A stretch of 64,000 nt of DNA, taken from assembly GCA_021401465.1 (NCBI GenBank), contig JADDMT010000034.1, positions 186,001-250,000 of the forward strand, read 5' to 3'. A program made the translations under genes and the position numbers. The notes under the pieces are model-generated. The model did no database searches, was not told the origin of the DNA, and worked only from the letters and a program-made list of their open reading frames with translations. Source of the DNA: Teratosphaeria epicoccoides (Eukaryota; Ascomycota; Dothideomycetes; Mycosphaerellales; Teratosphaeriaceae). This document shows, piece by piece, positions 10,709-21,013 of the stretch (position 1 is its first letter; every line of letters begins with the position of its first letter).

Positions 10709-11854
10709 ATGGGATCACCACTTGAGCGCAGTGCTTCCCCCCGAGGGAGACTATCACGAGCGCGCACGTGGATGTGCGTCGTCATCGCAACAATTCTGTT
10801 CTTCGGCTTGTTCGTATATGCGCCTTTACCGGATCGCTACAACGAACATCGAAACGCTCTTGTTGGGCATGTCAAAGATGTCACTTTGGAAACACTTCCT
10901 GTCAATCTGACGGTCGAAGCACCAAAGAGATCTTACTACGCTGGTCAGCCTTACCCTACATTGGAAGACATGACCTCAACATATGCATATGCAACTTTCC
11001 TTGCTGGGCCCTCTGATCGCAACATGACTGATGACATTCATCACGACAAATACTTCGTTGCTACACGAATCTTGATTTACCAGATACTGCACGCCTTTGG
11101 AACTAGGACACAAAATGACTACCCATTCATTGTCTTGGTCACAGACGACGTCCCTGAGCACAAGCGGGATCGCCTCAGACGCGATGGAGCTATAGTGTGG
11201 GAAGCACCGGCTCTCGATGCTGGTTGGGTCAAGACAGAGATCTCTACATGGCAGAAGGTCATATCCAAGCTCCGCCTGTGGCAGCTGACACAATTTGAGC
11301 GCATTGCCTTTTTGGACGGCGACACGATCCTCACCAACTCTCTTGATGGCGTCTTTGAAGACAAGGCCGTCATCGAACGCATCACTGAGGCCGGGTCTGC
11401 GAATGTCATTGCCGACGAATCAAATCTGCCTGTCTCCTATGTCTTCGCTGGCGTGCCTGAAATGAGTCCCACCCATCACTACCCACCGACGGAAGAGCAA
11501 CATGACTGGCCGAACATCAACTACCTCAACGCAGGGTTCTTCGTGCTCAAGCCGTCCTTGGAGCTGATGCAGTACTACACCACCCTCACCACCATTCCAG
11601 AGCGATTTGACCCACATCTGCCCGAGCAGAACCTGCTCAACTACGCACACAGGCGAGAAGGCAATATGCCTTGGGTACAACTTGACACCAAATGGAACAT
11701 GCATTACCCTACCGTCAACGATTTGAAGGGCGGAGTCGCGTCATTGCATGAGAAGTGGTGGGATCCCGTCAACAAAGATCTGGAGCCTTTTCTGCTGAGC
11801 TGGAGATGGAGGATGGAGGGCTATTGGGAAGCAAGAGATGCGTCGTTGATGTGA
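10709..11854 (+). CDS. type-II membrane glycosyltransferase, GT8 (glycogenin-like fold)
   Basis: 381 residues, single exon. A short basic cytoplasmic tail is followed by one transmembrane anchor (about residues 22-40), then a lumenal catalytic domain. The metal/nucleotide-sugar DxD motif is FLDGDT (D203-D205), inside the usual ERIAFLDGDTILTNSLD block. NINYLNAGFFVLKPS and a late KWNMHYP segment are further GT8 hallmarks. The fold places it in the Golgi, transferring a sugar from a nucleotide donor; the acceptor cannot be told from sequence. A predicted N-glycosylation site (NLT) lies just after the anchor. It converges on the dioxygenase gene with about 170 bp between stops. Whether it belongs to the metabolic block or is housekeeping is unclear. 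Confidence 0.85.
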   Translation: MGSPLERSASPRGRLSRARTWMCVVIATILFFGLFVYAPLPDRYNEHRNALVGHVKDVTLETLPVNLTVEAPKRSYYAGQPYPTLEDMTSTYAYATFLAGPSDRNMTDDIHHDKYFVATRILIYQILHAFGTRTQNDYPFIVLVTDDVPEHKRDRLRRDGAIVWEAPALDAGWVKTEISTWQKVISKLRLWQLTQFERIAFLDGDTILTNSLDGVFEDKAVIERITEAGSANVIADESNLPVSYVFAGVPEMSPTHHYPPTEEQHDWPNINYLNAGFFVLKPSLELMQYYTTLTTIPERFDPHLPEQNLLNYAHRREGNMPWVQLDTKWNMHYPTVNDLKGGVASLHEKWWDPVNKDLEPFLLSWRWRMEGYWEARDASLM

Positions 11855-12026
11855 GGTTTCACTCCACATGTGGATATATAATGCATGAGGGTCGAATATT
11901 CTTAGCGAGGAGTTGCTGGAGTTACCGATGCGATTGTGGTGGACGAGACCCTGCTGTGGTGCACATCATTCGTATCTCATTGCATAAAGTATAGATGACA
12001 AATGTCAGATACCGACGTCGGCAGTC

Positions 12027-13192
12027 TCACCCCTCCTTTGCTGTAGCCTTAAGCCTTTCCAGGATATACTCTCCCGCTTTCACGGGAGGGTATCGTGATG
12101 GATTTTCGGCAGATATGCAGCTCGGTAGCGTCTTTGTCACCGTCAGTCGCGTCCCAATCAGTAGACTCGCATCAAACATACCTCAACGACATGATCATAG
12201 TTGACGCTGAAGAAGCATGGGACGCTGAAACGCTCCTGATTTGTGCGATTGACCACACGATGCACAGTTGATTTGTAGACGCCATTCGTCCAGCGCATGA
12301 GAAAATCTGCCACATTGATGACAAGGGTACCTTCCGCCGCAGGAGCCTCCACCCAAACGCCCTCAGGGCTCAGAATCTCCAGGCCAGAGACACACGAGGT
12401 CAACAGGATCGTAAAGCACTCATAATCAGAGTGAGCACCCAGGCCAATCTCCTTCTCTTTCAGGCCTTCCTCCAGCGGTTGAGGATTAGCAGGAGCAGGG
12501 TAATACATCAATCGACCGATGCCGCCGGGGTGGGTCATTACAGGAGCAAAATAGTCCTCAGACAGGTCCAGCGACAGGGCAAACAGGCTGAACAAGTGGC
12601 GCGCCAAGCCAAGAACCTGACCATAGTATTCTTTCACCGTTTCGTAGAACCCTGGCATATCGTCTTCGCTGGGCCACACATTGCCGTTGACAATCCCACC
12701 ATCCAGTTCACGATACAGGCCATCCCCGCCGGTAGGGTCTAGGGCCGGCTCATAGCCCCAATTGAAGGCCTCTTTGGTCTCGGACGCGGCATCTTTCGCG
12801 AGCCAGTCTCCAGGATTGGTATAGGTATAGGCGGCTGGCTCATATCCGCGAAAGTACTTGGAGTGCTTGACATGGATCGCATCTTTCTTCTCCTGCGGTT
12901 GATCTTTTAGGTAACGTTTCGCCAGATCTAAGATCTTGCGCCGAGTCTCTTCAGGAATGCCGTGCCCGGTCATGTGAAAGAAACCAGAGCGGGTGCATGC
13001 TTCATATATCTGCCGTGCTACGGCCTTGCGGTCTTCGATGGAAGAAGAGAATGATGGCGCGATATCGATGACTGGCACAGTGAAGTCTTTTGGGGCTTTG
13101 AGACCTGCTCCTTTGGCGAGACGCTCGTTCAGATAAGCCTGGGAGGCTTCGCGGGCTTCTGAAGAGGTTTGTGTCACTGTGGCGGTGGCCAT
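12027..13192 (-). CDS. 2-oxoglutarate/Fe(II)-dependent dioxygenase (isopenicillin-N-synthase-like)
   Basis: Exons 13192-12182 and 12131-12027 join across a 50-bp intron (GTATGT...AAAG) to give 371 residues. The second exon supplies the expected family tail (ENPSRYPPVKAGEYI). The N-terminal DIOX_N block is VPVIDIAPSFSS...GFFHMTGHGIP. The iron ligands are H254 and D256 (GAHSDYECFTILL) and H311 (STVHRVV). R321 and S323 (RFSVPCFFS) bind 2-oxoglutarate. Such soluble enzymes hydroxylate, desaturate or cyclise small molecules; the substrate is unknown. I start at the ATG at 13192 (MATATVTQ). An upstream in-frame ATG at 13255 would add 21 residues that do not look like the family. It shares a 591-bp divergent promoter with the SDR gene, suggesting co-regulation (inference). 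Confidence 0.9.
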
Positions 13193-13783
13193 GGCGTCGA
13201 GTGGTCCAATTTCCAAGGCTGTTTTGTGTAAGCGTATACAGGCTGTGCAGGACAACTGGCTGAAGACCTATCTGGAAGAGTCGACCTTATCTTCTCGATG
13301 ACAAGACCCAAGTCTGGGCGGCCAAGCCCAAGCTACCAGATCGAACCCCCAAGAGCTCAATCAACCTGGGCAATCGGAGACGCGAGAGCGGAAATCATTC
13401 CGACAATGAGGCGAGGAAGTGTCCTCATCAACGTAACATGCAATGTATTGTTCTGTCATCCTCCTGTGTTCTGCCGTCGTCAGCAGACTACTTCACTTCA
13501 TCCCGTCAATCTAGCCGTGAGAGAAGAAGTCATGATTCAAATCGAAATCCTTTGAGGCCTCAGCCTGCGTTGAGCCAGTCACGGAAGGCGCATTGCCGCT
13601 TACATCACGACTCGAAAGAGACGTCACAATGAGGTGACCCTGCCTGTGCCAGGCACAGATCCGTGTGCAGAGACTCCATGTAAGATGAGTTTGTCCGAAT
13701 GCCATTCGCTGCGTTCTCTGATTCTGCTTCACAAATCTACCCTGTTCCTGCACCTCCCAAAACAGACCATCCGAGCATTCAAG
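13193..13783. promoter_or_regulatory. divergent promoter between dioxygenase and SDR
   Basis: 591 bp lie between two outward-facing start codons. No gene or clear operator was seen. Its value is the shared position: a bidirectional promoter would couple the two oxidoreductases. Confidence 0.4.
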
Positions 13784-14941
13784 ATGACTTCCATAATTGA
13801 CAATGTGCAGCGCACCATCGCAGAGAACTTGGGTGGGCTTGGTCATGCTCTAGCACCAGCGAGAGCACAATTTACATTGGAAGACGTGCCTGATCAGAGC
13901 GGCAAAGTCGCCGTTGTGACTGGAGGCAGCGAGGGCATCGGTTATGGCATCACGCATGGCCTTTTGTCTAAGAACATTTCGAAACTCTTCGTCCTCAGCG
14001 TCTCAACGGAAGTTGTCAATGGTGCGTTCAAGGCTATTGCGGACGAACTCGGCCAAGACAAGGCCAACAGAATCAAATGGATCCAATGCGACCTTACCGA
14101 CTGGAAGCGCGTCGCCGAAGTCTCCAAGGAGATCAGCAAGTCTACGGACAGGTTGGACATCCTCGTTAACAATGCAGCACGCGGCATCATGACCTACCAG
14201 CTCACAGATTATGGTGTCGATCGCCACATGGCCCTCAACCACTTTGGTCATGTCATCCTCACCAGCCATTTACTGCCTCTGCTCAAGAAGACTGCAAGTC
14301 AGGGTACCAAAGTGCGCATTGTCAACCAGGCCTCGAATGTACATCAAAATGTTCCTAGCAGCCTGACGTTTGACACTATCAGCGACCTCAACCAGGATCT
14401 CGGTCCTCAGGTAAGCAGGACCAAGCGTGTCTCAGACTAGCGAACATGAAGAATCACTAACGCTTGGCCGCAGGCTCAGTACGGTCGCGCCAAGCTGGCT
14501 AACATTCTATACGCCAAGTACCTTGCTCGGCACCTGACCAGTCAGCACCCATATATCATCGTGAACGCCACTCACCCTGGCATTGTGTCCACGAAGCAAA
14601 CTCTGGAGGACATTCACGAACCATATCCTTTGGGAGGATACGGCATGTCTGTCGCTCTGGACCCGTTCAAGAAATCCCAATTCGAGGGTTGCTTGTCTGC
14701 GTTATATGCCTCGACCGTGGCTGAGGAAGCTGGTCAGGTATGAGTGAACTGTCGTTGTAGACGATGTTCAGAGCTGACGATAACGCAGTGGATATGTCCG
14801 CCTGCACATCCGGAGCGTGGCAGCGACCAAGCGAACGACGAGCAGCTGGGAGAGAACTTGATGAAACTCACCAGAGAAGTAGCCGCAGATAAGACCAAAG
14901 CAGACAGCGTGGACAAGGGCTGCCCCATGAAGGACTACTGA
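13784..14941 (+). CDS. short-chain dehydrogenase/reductase (retinol-dehydrogenase-like)
   Basis: Three exons, 13784-14410, 14474-14737 and 14789-14941, give 347 residues. Both introns (63 and 51 bp) fall between codons. The cofactor motif is TGGSEGIG (residues 46-53). The strand-4 motif is NNAA in place of the commoner NNAG. The catalytic Tyr/Lys pair is YGRAK (Y212, K216), preceded by the serine in VNQASNVH. The layout matches the extended RDH/WW-oxidoreductase-like SDRs of fungi, which reduce or oxidise carbonyl/alcohol groups with NAD(P)H. The start chosen (MTSIIDNVQ) is the first ATG after a region lacking family similarity. An in-frame ATG lies upstream at 13634. It is divergent from the dioxygenase and on the same strand as the flavin monooxygenase 438 bp downstream. 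Confidence 0.9.
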
Positions 14942-15379
14942 GGATGCGAACTACCTGCAATAACACGAGTTTCGCTAGGTGTGCCAAACGCAAGCCAAGG
15001 GTGCCATAAGTTTCCAGTCCCATCCGTGCACTGATCAACCTTGCGAATGTATCTCACTCTTGTGCATAAGTATCATCCGCTTGCTATGAGCACATGGAGT
15101 GCATTGCGAGTCCCACTGTTGGACTGTTGGCGCTGACGACAACGACCCCACCTGCACTATTACGGCCCGCTTTCGGCGGTCGTGGCGCCTCTCCACCCAC
15201 TGCGTTGCCAAGTGCATCGGCAGAAGCACAGTTACGCACGACATTCTTGAGGAGCGGAAATAACAAATTGACGTGCAATTGAGTACTTGAACTGCTGACC
15301 AATTGTGGCAGAGCTCCGCATCCAGCTGTATAAACACAAGCTAGCCGGTAAGGTGCCTGACTGACAGGCGCATCAAGAT
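14942..15379. other. intergenic, promoter of flavin monooxygenase
   Basis: No gene is seen. The 3' portion carries a TATA box, listed separately. Confidence 0.45.
15329..15334 (+). promoter_or_regulatory. TATA box of the flavin monooxygenase gene
   Basis: TATAAA lies 46 bp before the start codon at 15380. The spacing suits a fungal core promoter with a short leader. Confidence 0.45.
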
Positions 15380-17314
15380 ATGGCGTCTGCCTCGAATGGA
15401 ACCCCGAACGGCCACTCGGACGTGCCCTCAAATGCGCTCTCGGATGGCCAGTCGAATGACCAGTCGAATGGGCTTTCGAAAAGCCACTCAGATGGGCTCT
15501 CAAACGGAAACTCGACCCTAGAGCAGCCTCGTGGTGTCGACGCAAAGTTTCTCATTGTCGGAGCCGGTCCTGCAGGCTCTGCTCTGGCCTCATTTCTCTC
15601 AAGTTATGGACTTACTGGAATCATGATATCGAGGGCACCAGGCACGGCCAAAGAACCCAGAGCGCACATCACTAATCCTGCTGCCCTCGAATGTCTGCGA
15701 GAAATCGGCCTCGAGGAAGAAATTAAGAAGGTTGCTACCACTGGAGATCGCATGGCGCATAATCGCTGGTGTCACGACATGGCTGGCGAAGAGTATGCTC
15801 GTATCCATTCCTGGGGCAACGCGCCAGAACGCATGGGTGAATACGATGCAGCAAGTCCATGTCGGCATGTCGATCTGCCGCAGACACTTCTGGAGCCAAT
15901 TCTCGTGAGGCATGCCACAGTGCATGGATGGACAGTTAGATTCGACACAACCTTTGTCAAGTTTGAGCGATCTGAGACGGACGGTATGGTAACATCGACG
16001 CTCACCGACAATTTGACCGGTCAATCTTACACAATTAAAAGCAAATACCTCTTCGGTTGTGATGGCGGACGTTCGCAAATTATGCGCCAACTCGACATAC
16101 CACTAATTAAAGAGCCTGGCCAAGGTCTGGCGTTGAATCTGCTCGTAGATACGGATCTTTCCAAGTACATGAAGTACCGAACAGGCAACTTGCACTGGAT
16201 CATGCAGCCCGAAGTCGAGCATCCAGCTTGGGGTTGGACCGCAATCGCGCGAATGGTGAAAGCCTGGCATCAGTGGATGTTTATTGTCCTTCCTGAGCCT
16301 GGGTCCCAGGACTTCGCACTTCCCGATAACAACGATGAATACATAAAGCGGATTCAGCAGTGGATCGGCGACGATAGCGTGGACATCAAGATTGTCGATG
16401 CGGCCAAATGGCTAATCAACGAGACCGTTGCAGAGCGCTATGATGACGAGTCGCAACGAATCTTCTGCTTGGGCGATGCCGTGCATAGGCACCCTCCTTT
16501 CAACGGACTTGGCTCCAATACCTGTGTTCAAGACGCTTTCAATCTTGCTTGGAAGGTTGCGTACGTCGAAAAGGAGCTCGCAGCTCCTTCTCTCCTCAAG
16601 TCATACAGTTCGGAGCGGCAGCCAATTGGCGCCGGAGTAATCAAGAGGGCCAATCAAGGTCTTCGAGATCACATTCACGTCTGGGAGGCGCTTGGCGCAG
16701 TGCCAGTTGATGACATCGAGGAGCGCAAGAGACAATTTGCCGAGCTGTCAAGTCCCACCGAAGCAGGGAAAATACGACGAGAAAGGCTTCGGAATGCTGT
16801 GAAATACACGGAACATGAGTTTGGTGGCATAGGCATCGAGATGAATCAGCGCTACGAGTCGGACGCAGTGATACTGAAGGACGAGAAAGAAACAGCCAGA
16901 CCTCCGCCCGCAGATCCGGTCTTGCAGTATCAACTCAGCACATACCCAGGCTCACGTCTCCCGCACGCCTGGGTGAACAAGCGAATACCGAACCAGGCGC
17001 CCATCTCCACGATCGATCTCGCTGGTCACGGTGCATTTTGCCTGATCACGGGTGTCGGCGGAGATGACTGGAAGAACGCGGCATACGAGGCGTCAAGGTA
17101 TTTGGGTGTGAAGTTCAATGCATACAGCATTGGCTGGACGCAGGACTTGGAGGATGTGTATGGTGATTGGGCGCTAAGAAGAGAGGTTGAGGAAGACGGG
17201 TGTGTGCTTATGCGGCCTGATCGGACGATTTGTTGGCGGAGTATGAGCATGAGGAATGACGCTAAGGATATAGTACTGAGCGTTGTTAGAACTGTGCTGG
17301 GTAGACAAATATAG
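15380..17314 (+). CDS. FAD-dependent aromatic monooxygenase (PheA/TfdB type)
   Basis: 644 residues, no introns. Residues 61-66 (GAGPAG, in FLIVGAGPAGSALASFL) are the Rossmann FAD site. The second FAD motif is GDAVHRHPP at about 365-373, followed by NGLGSNTCVQDAFNLAWK. The C-terminal ~150 residues have the thioredoxin-like fold position seen in phenol hydroxylases (H/GAFCLITGVGGDDW). Enzymes of this class use NAD(P)H and O2 to hydroxylate phenolic rings. The first ~50 residues are an unusual Ser/Asn/Gly run made of degenerate tetrapeptides, with no family counterpart. The next family-like residue is about V53, so this head may be a lineage-specific insertion. It probably oxidises an aromatic substrate together with the neighbouring dioxygenase and SDR (inference). 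Confidence 0.9.
   Translation: MASASNGTPNGHSDVPSNALSDGQSNDQSNGLSKSHSDGLSNGNSTLEQPRGVDAKFLIVGAGPAGSALASFLSSYGLTGIMISRAPGTAKEPRAHITNPAALECLREIGLEEEIKKVATTGDRMAHNRWCHDMAGEEYARIHSWGNAPERMGEYDAASPCRHVDLPQTLLEPILVRHATVHGWTVRFDTTFVKFERSETDGMVTSTLTDNLTGQSYTIKSKYLFGCDGGRSQIMRQLDIPLIKEPGQGLALNLLVDTDLSKYMKYRTGNLHWIMQPEVEHPAWGWTAIARMVKAWHQWMFIVLPEPGSQDFALPDNNDEYIKRIQQWIGDDSVDIKIVDAAKWLINETVAERYDDESQRIFCLGDAVHRHPPFNGLGSNTCVQDAFNLAWKVAYVEKELAAPSLLKSYSSERQPIGAGVIKRANQGLRDHIHVWEALGAVPVDDIEERKRQFAELSSPTEAGKIRRERLRNAVKYTEHEFGGIGIEMNQRYESDAVILKDEKETARPPPADPVLQYQLSTYPGSRLPHAWVNKRIPNQAPISTIDLAGHGAFCLITGVGGDDWKNAAYEASRYLGVKFNAYSIGWTQDLEDVYGDWALRREVEEDGCVLMRPDRTICWRSMSMRNDAKDIVLSVVRTVLGRQI
15395..15525 (+). repeat. 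degenerate 12-bp coding minisatellite
   Basis: The start of the monooxygenase reads as repeated tetrapeptides of the form x-S-[N/D/K]-[G/D/S], e.g. QSNDQSNGLSKSHSDGLSNG. At DNA level the pieces TCGAATGRCCAG / GGGCTYTCRAA recur with roughly 12-bp spacing. It is likely length-variable between strains. Confidence 0.55.
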
Positions 17315-17825
17315 GGATAGGTCTTGCAGCTAGAGTATATGAGAAACAGAATTGTACATGTAGGGTTAAGAAGACCAGTGCTACGAAGAGAAGCAAGATT
17401 ATTGAGCCATGACCTTTCTCAGCTTGTCCGCCGTGGAGGTGTCTTTGGCCGATTGGTTGGAGGGACCCAGTGACCGCGACTTTGGCGCGCTTTGAGAAGT
17501 TGCTTGCCGACAGTGAGGCAGCTGTTGAAATCGCGTGAGTTACCTATGTACCTAGGTACCTCAGGCAGCTTCTATCAACATACGAAAGGCACTACTAGCG
17601 AAGAGTGACAATCAGGCTTAGCCTAGCAACCTAGAAATCACGAAAGCGTCGAGGGGACTTCTTGTACGTCAGTCCGCGGGTGGCAATGCGGTGGTCGCGT
17701 CATACTTACATAGTGTGTTAACGAGATAAAGTGTTCGGCTGCCTCTGCTTCCTACAGCCAGCAAACATTTCAACTGCAATTAAGTCAGGCAAGAGCTCAG
17801 TCCGTTTGCTCACCGCTCCTCTAAG
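17315..17825. other. intergenic, contains GTACCTAGGTAC palindrome
   Basis: No gene is seen. A 12-bp perfect palindrome GTACCTAGGTAC sits at 17548-17559. Its role is unknown. Confidence 0.45.
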
Positions 17826-18526
17826 ATGTCTCCTTCCACAATCAAGATCTTTCAGACATTTCAACGCAACCCAACACGATTCCGCGCCTCACTCAGACCC
17901 AGTAGAACAAGTACACCATCGCTGTGGATGAACCCCATCACAACTACCGCAAGAATGGCTGCACAACCGACTGCTGCATCTCAGGTTATCAGTGAGACTG
18001 CGAAGGCAGAGGGCGGCCCAGCCAAGGGTTCCACTTCAGCTCAAATGCAGTCAGAGGTTGGCAAGACGAAGAACTTCGAGCAAGCTGCCCAAGAGATTGG
18101 AAGCAAGATGCAGAATCAGCCGGAATCGGTAACGTCAGAGGTCTGTACCTTGCGGTCATTCTCGTCTTCACGCAACTGCTGACACTGACGCAGGACGCTT
18201 CCTACCTCAAGAGCCGCGAAGCTAGGGCCATGGGTCAAGCACAGCCCCCGGCCGGGTCCATCAGTTCCGATGCTCAGCATCTCGCTGCCGTCAACGAAGG
18301 CGCTGCCCGTCCACGCGATCCCGCCAAGCAGTCCACCCAGGCAAAGAATCAGAACTTCGCTGAGATCGGCGGGAATGTTGCTCAAAAGCTCGCCAATGAT
18401 CCCGAGAGTATCACCAAAGAAGATGCCAACCTCGCTCACTCTCGTGAGCAGAGAGCTCACGGACACACCGAGAAGCATGGATTGGCGGCTCAGGCTCAGT
18501 CGCAGGCGGCGAAGAATACAGCCTAG
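17826..18526 (+). CDS. SMP-domain (seed-maturation/LEA-like) stress protein
   Basis: Exons 17826-18140 and 18194-18526 give 215 residues; the 53-bp intron falls between codons. Two related blocks carry the SMP pattern: TKNFEQAAQEIGSKMQNQPE and NQNFAEIGGNVAQKLANDPE, each followed by S[V/I]T[S/K]E-DA. The protein is Ala/Gln-rich, hydrophilic and without hydrophobic segments, as in LEA-type desiccation proteins. The first ~40 residues are rich in Arg/Ser/Thr and lack acidic residues, resembling a mitochondrial presequence; a later ATG (MAAQPTAAS) would give a cytosolic form. The donor site GTCTGT is weak. An alternative donor GTAACG ten bases earlier would break the frame. Function in stress tolerance is from the family only. 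Confidence 0.75.
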
Positions 18527-19069
18527 ACATAGGCCAGACCCGGCCAGCAGTGTGTATTGGCATCCTGTCGACACGCAGTAGTTTTTCTCCACCAAAAGAT
18601 AGCGGCAGATCGACAGTCTCGACATCGACTGCAGTGCGCAATGGGTGCAAACTGTACATTAGAAGATATGTATAATAGTACGTAGTGGCAATTGCCAACC
18701 GAGGATGCAGATATGCAGATCAAACATTCACTCAAGCACGTCGCACGCACAATGCCGAGCGCACTAGCAGATCGGTTGATATCCTCGATAGAGTCGACAC
18801 TACTTGCACTAGTTGAGAAGCTTTCCTGCGGGAAACGTCCTTCCTATTGTGGCTTTAGCACGCGCCCTACCAGCGGCAATCACATGTGCGACACAGCCAT
18901 GCCAACCCACTCATATTCGGGTGCTGCAGGTTGTCTGAAGGCACGAATGTTTGCTTTATTTTCGAGGTCAAGTAATCCCTGGTGTCTCTCAGCATCTCCT
19001 CGCTGTTCTGCTTATGCTTCGCAAAAATTGATTCGAGCTTTTGTGCCTATTTCGCGCTTTGGCAAGACT
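18527..19069. other. intergenic, nothing recognised
   Basis: 543 bp between two genes on the same strand. No coding pattern or clear motif was seen. It presumably contains the promoter of the threonine aldolase. Confidence 0.4.
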
Positions 19070-20313
19070 ATGGCAAGTAATGGGGCTTACGCGCTGGAGC
19101 AGCAAACCGTTGAGAGGGAGGCACGACACATTGTAGACGGTGATGTGAGGGTGGACAACTGGGCGTCGCCTGGGCCTGCTGCCTTTGACTTTCGCAGTAA
19201 GGGCAAATCCCATATCGATCACACAAGCCACATGGCTGACCGGGGCATTCCTTTTTAGGCGATGTAGTCACGACGCCCACGACCCGTATGTTGAGCGCGA
19301 TCGCTTCTACCACTCTGCTCGACGACGTATTCCAGGATGACCCAACCACCAACAACCTCGAGTCCTTTCTCGCAGAGCTCACAGGGAAGGAAGCGGCCCT
19401 GTTTGTACTATCAGGGACAATGGGCAATCAGGTCGCCATCAGGACACATCTTGGTGCACCGCCGCATAGCGTGGTCACCGACCACAGATCACATATCTTG
19501 GAATGGGAAGCAGGGGGAGTGGCATCGTTGTGTGGAGCGTTGATCAAGCCAGTGACGCCAAGCAACGGAGCGTACGTGACGTTGGACGATGTCAAGAAGC
19601 AGACAGTGATATCGAACGACATACATTCTTGTCCGACCAAGCTCATTAGCTTGGAGAACACGCTGGCAGGCATCATCTTGCCTCTGGATGAGACACGCCG
19701 CATATCGAGCTGGGCTCGTGAGAACAACATCACAATGCATCTGGATGGTGCACGGTTATGGGAGGCAGTAGCTGCAGGCGAGGGCACCTTGAAAGACTAC
19801 TGCGCATGCTTTGACAGCATTTCTCTCTGCTTTTCTAAAGGCCTCGGCGCACCTATCGGCAGCATCATCTTAGGCACCAAGAATTTTCGCGAGCGTGCAC
19901 GCTGGATACGCAAGTCTATTGGCGGTGGTCTGCGTCAAGCAGGCGTGGCTACTGCAGCTGCTCGTGTGGCGGTTGAGGACACATTTCTGGGCGGCAAGCT
20001 GAAAGCCTGCCACGCACGTGCTCGTCAGATCTCGGATCTGTGGCAAAGCTATGGTGGCCAAATCACGAACCCCGTAGAGACGAATATGGTATGGTTTGAT
20101 CTAGAGGCTGCAGGTATCAGCACGGAGGAGTGGATTGAGGAAGGCGAGAAGGTCGGCTTGAGGCTCTTGGGTGGAAGGTTGGTGGTACACTATCAGATTG
20201 GTGATGCAGCCGTTGCACGGCTTGAGAAGCTGATGCAGGTCGTATTCAAGGGGGCACACGTGGATGGCGAAGCAGAGGTACCGGAAAATGAGATGCAATT
20301 CCCGACTGAGTAG
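19070..20313 (+). CDS. GLY1: L-threonine/L-allo-threonine aldolase (PLP-dependent)
   Basis: Exons 19070-19196 and 19259-20313 join across a 62-bp intron ending TTTTTAG. They recreate the conserved FRSDVVTTPT start of the fold and give 393 residues. The PLP lysine is K236 in CFSKGLGAPIGS. The aspartate binding the pyridine nitrogen is in MHLDGARLWEA. TNNLESFLAELTGKE and LENTLAGIILPLDE are further signatures. The enzyme splits threonine into glycine and acetaldehyde, as yeast Gly1 does. The ~30 residues before the fold are short and polar, without an obvious targeting signal. It converges with the cupin gene, stop to stop, over only 65 bp. Confidence 0.93.
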
Positions 20314-20378
20314 ACTCGCAAGGTCGTACTTGTATGATCTCCAAGACTGAAATCACGCATGACCTGGCTAACGAAGTC

Positions 20379-20773
20379 TCACTCTCCGATCACATAGGTA
20401 CACCCCTCCTTGCCCATCCACACCTCATGCCTTCTTCTAGCATCAACATCCAATCTTCCGCCTGGCCCGAAAGTTTCCCTCGTTGGCTCCTTATCATCCG
20501 GATAAGTGACTGGAAGTGAGTTGTAGAAAGTCAGTACAAGTCAAAACGGCTTTTCTCCACCGCTTTACGCACCTGTGAGCTCACCCTTCAGGATCAGGTG
20601 AGTGGTCAACCCCGAATGAACGTGCGGTGGATAGTGTGCGTTGCTGCCGGTCATTAGCGTGGGGCGTGGCAATTCAAAACAGGAAGGTGCGCTCACGGCC
20701 CATCGGTCCATGTGAAAACACGATTGAAGCCCCAACTCCGGACCTCTTGCTCGGCATCTGCTCTTGACTCCAT
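20379..20773 (-). CDS. small single-domain cupin, three exons
   Basis: Reconstructed by hand: exons 20773-20697, 20643-20573 and 20509-20379 on the minus strand sum to 279 nt, i.e. 92 residues plus TGA. Intron 1 is GTGAGC...CGGCAG (53 bp). Intron 2 is GTGCGT...TTCCAG (63 bp) with a TACTGAC branch site. The product contains cupin motif 1 (HYPPHVHSGLTTHLILKGEL) and motif 2 (FGPGGRLDVDARRRHEVWMG), ending in YVIGE. Two His in PHVH and one in RRRHEVW are candidate metal ligands. The exons are too short to show as open frames, so a simple ORF search misses this gene. Similar mini-cupins are common in fungi but have no agreed substrate. It is divergent from the phospholipase C gene (240 bp). Confidence 0.85.
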
Positions 20774-21013
20774 GTTGGACACTGTTGACGATGAACGTGG
20801 CTTCAAGGCGAAAGCTCAGGTACATGTTACTATGGAGGACAATGCAAAGATGCATGCGCTTACCTAAGATGTGCTAGCGTTCCACTTGAAAGTTTGAAGT
20901 GAGCAGTCGCTGCACCGACGTGTAGTGCGCATGCTTGTGACCCTCCAGAGATTGCTGTTATTCTATCCGCACTCTGGAACGCTTGGCACCATGAACAGCA
21001 ATCTGAGAACAAC

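Noticed and set aside
17548..17559. GTACCTAGGTAC palindrome as a transposon footprint
   Set aside because: Only 12 bp, no flanking inverted repeats or target duplication seen.
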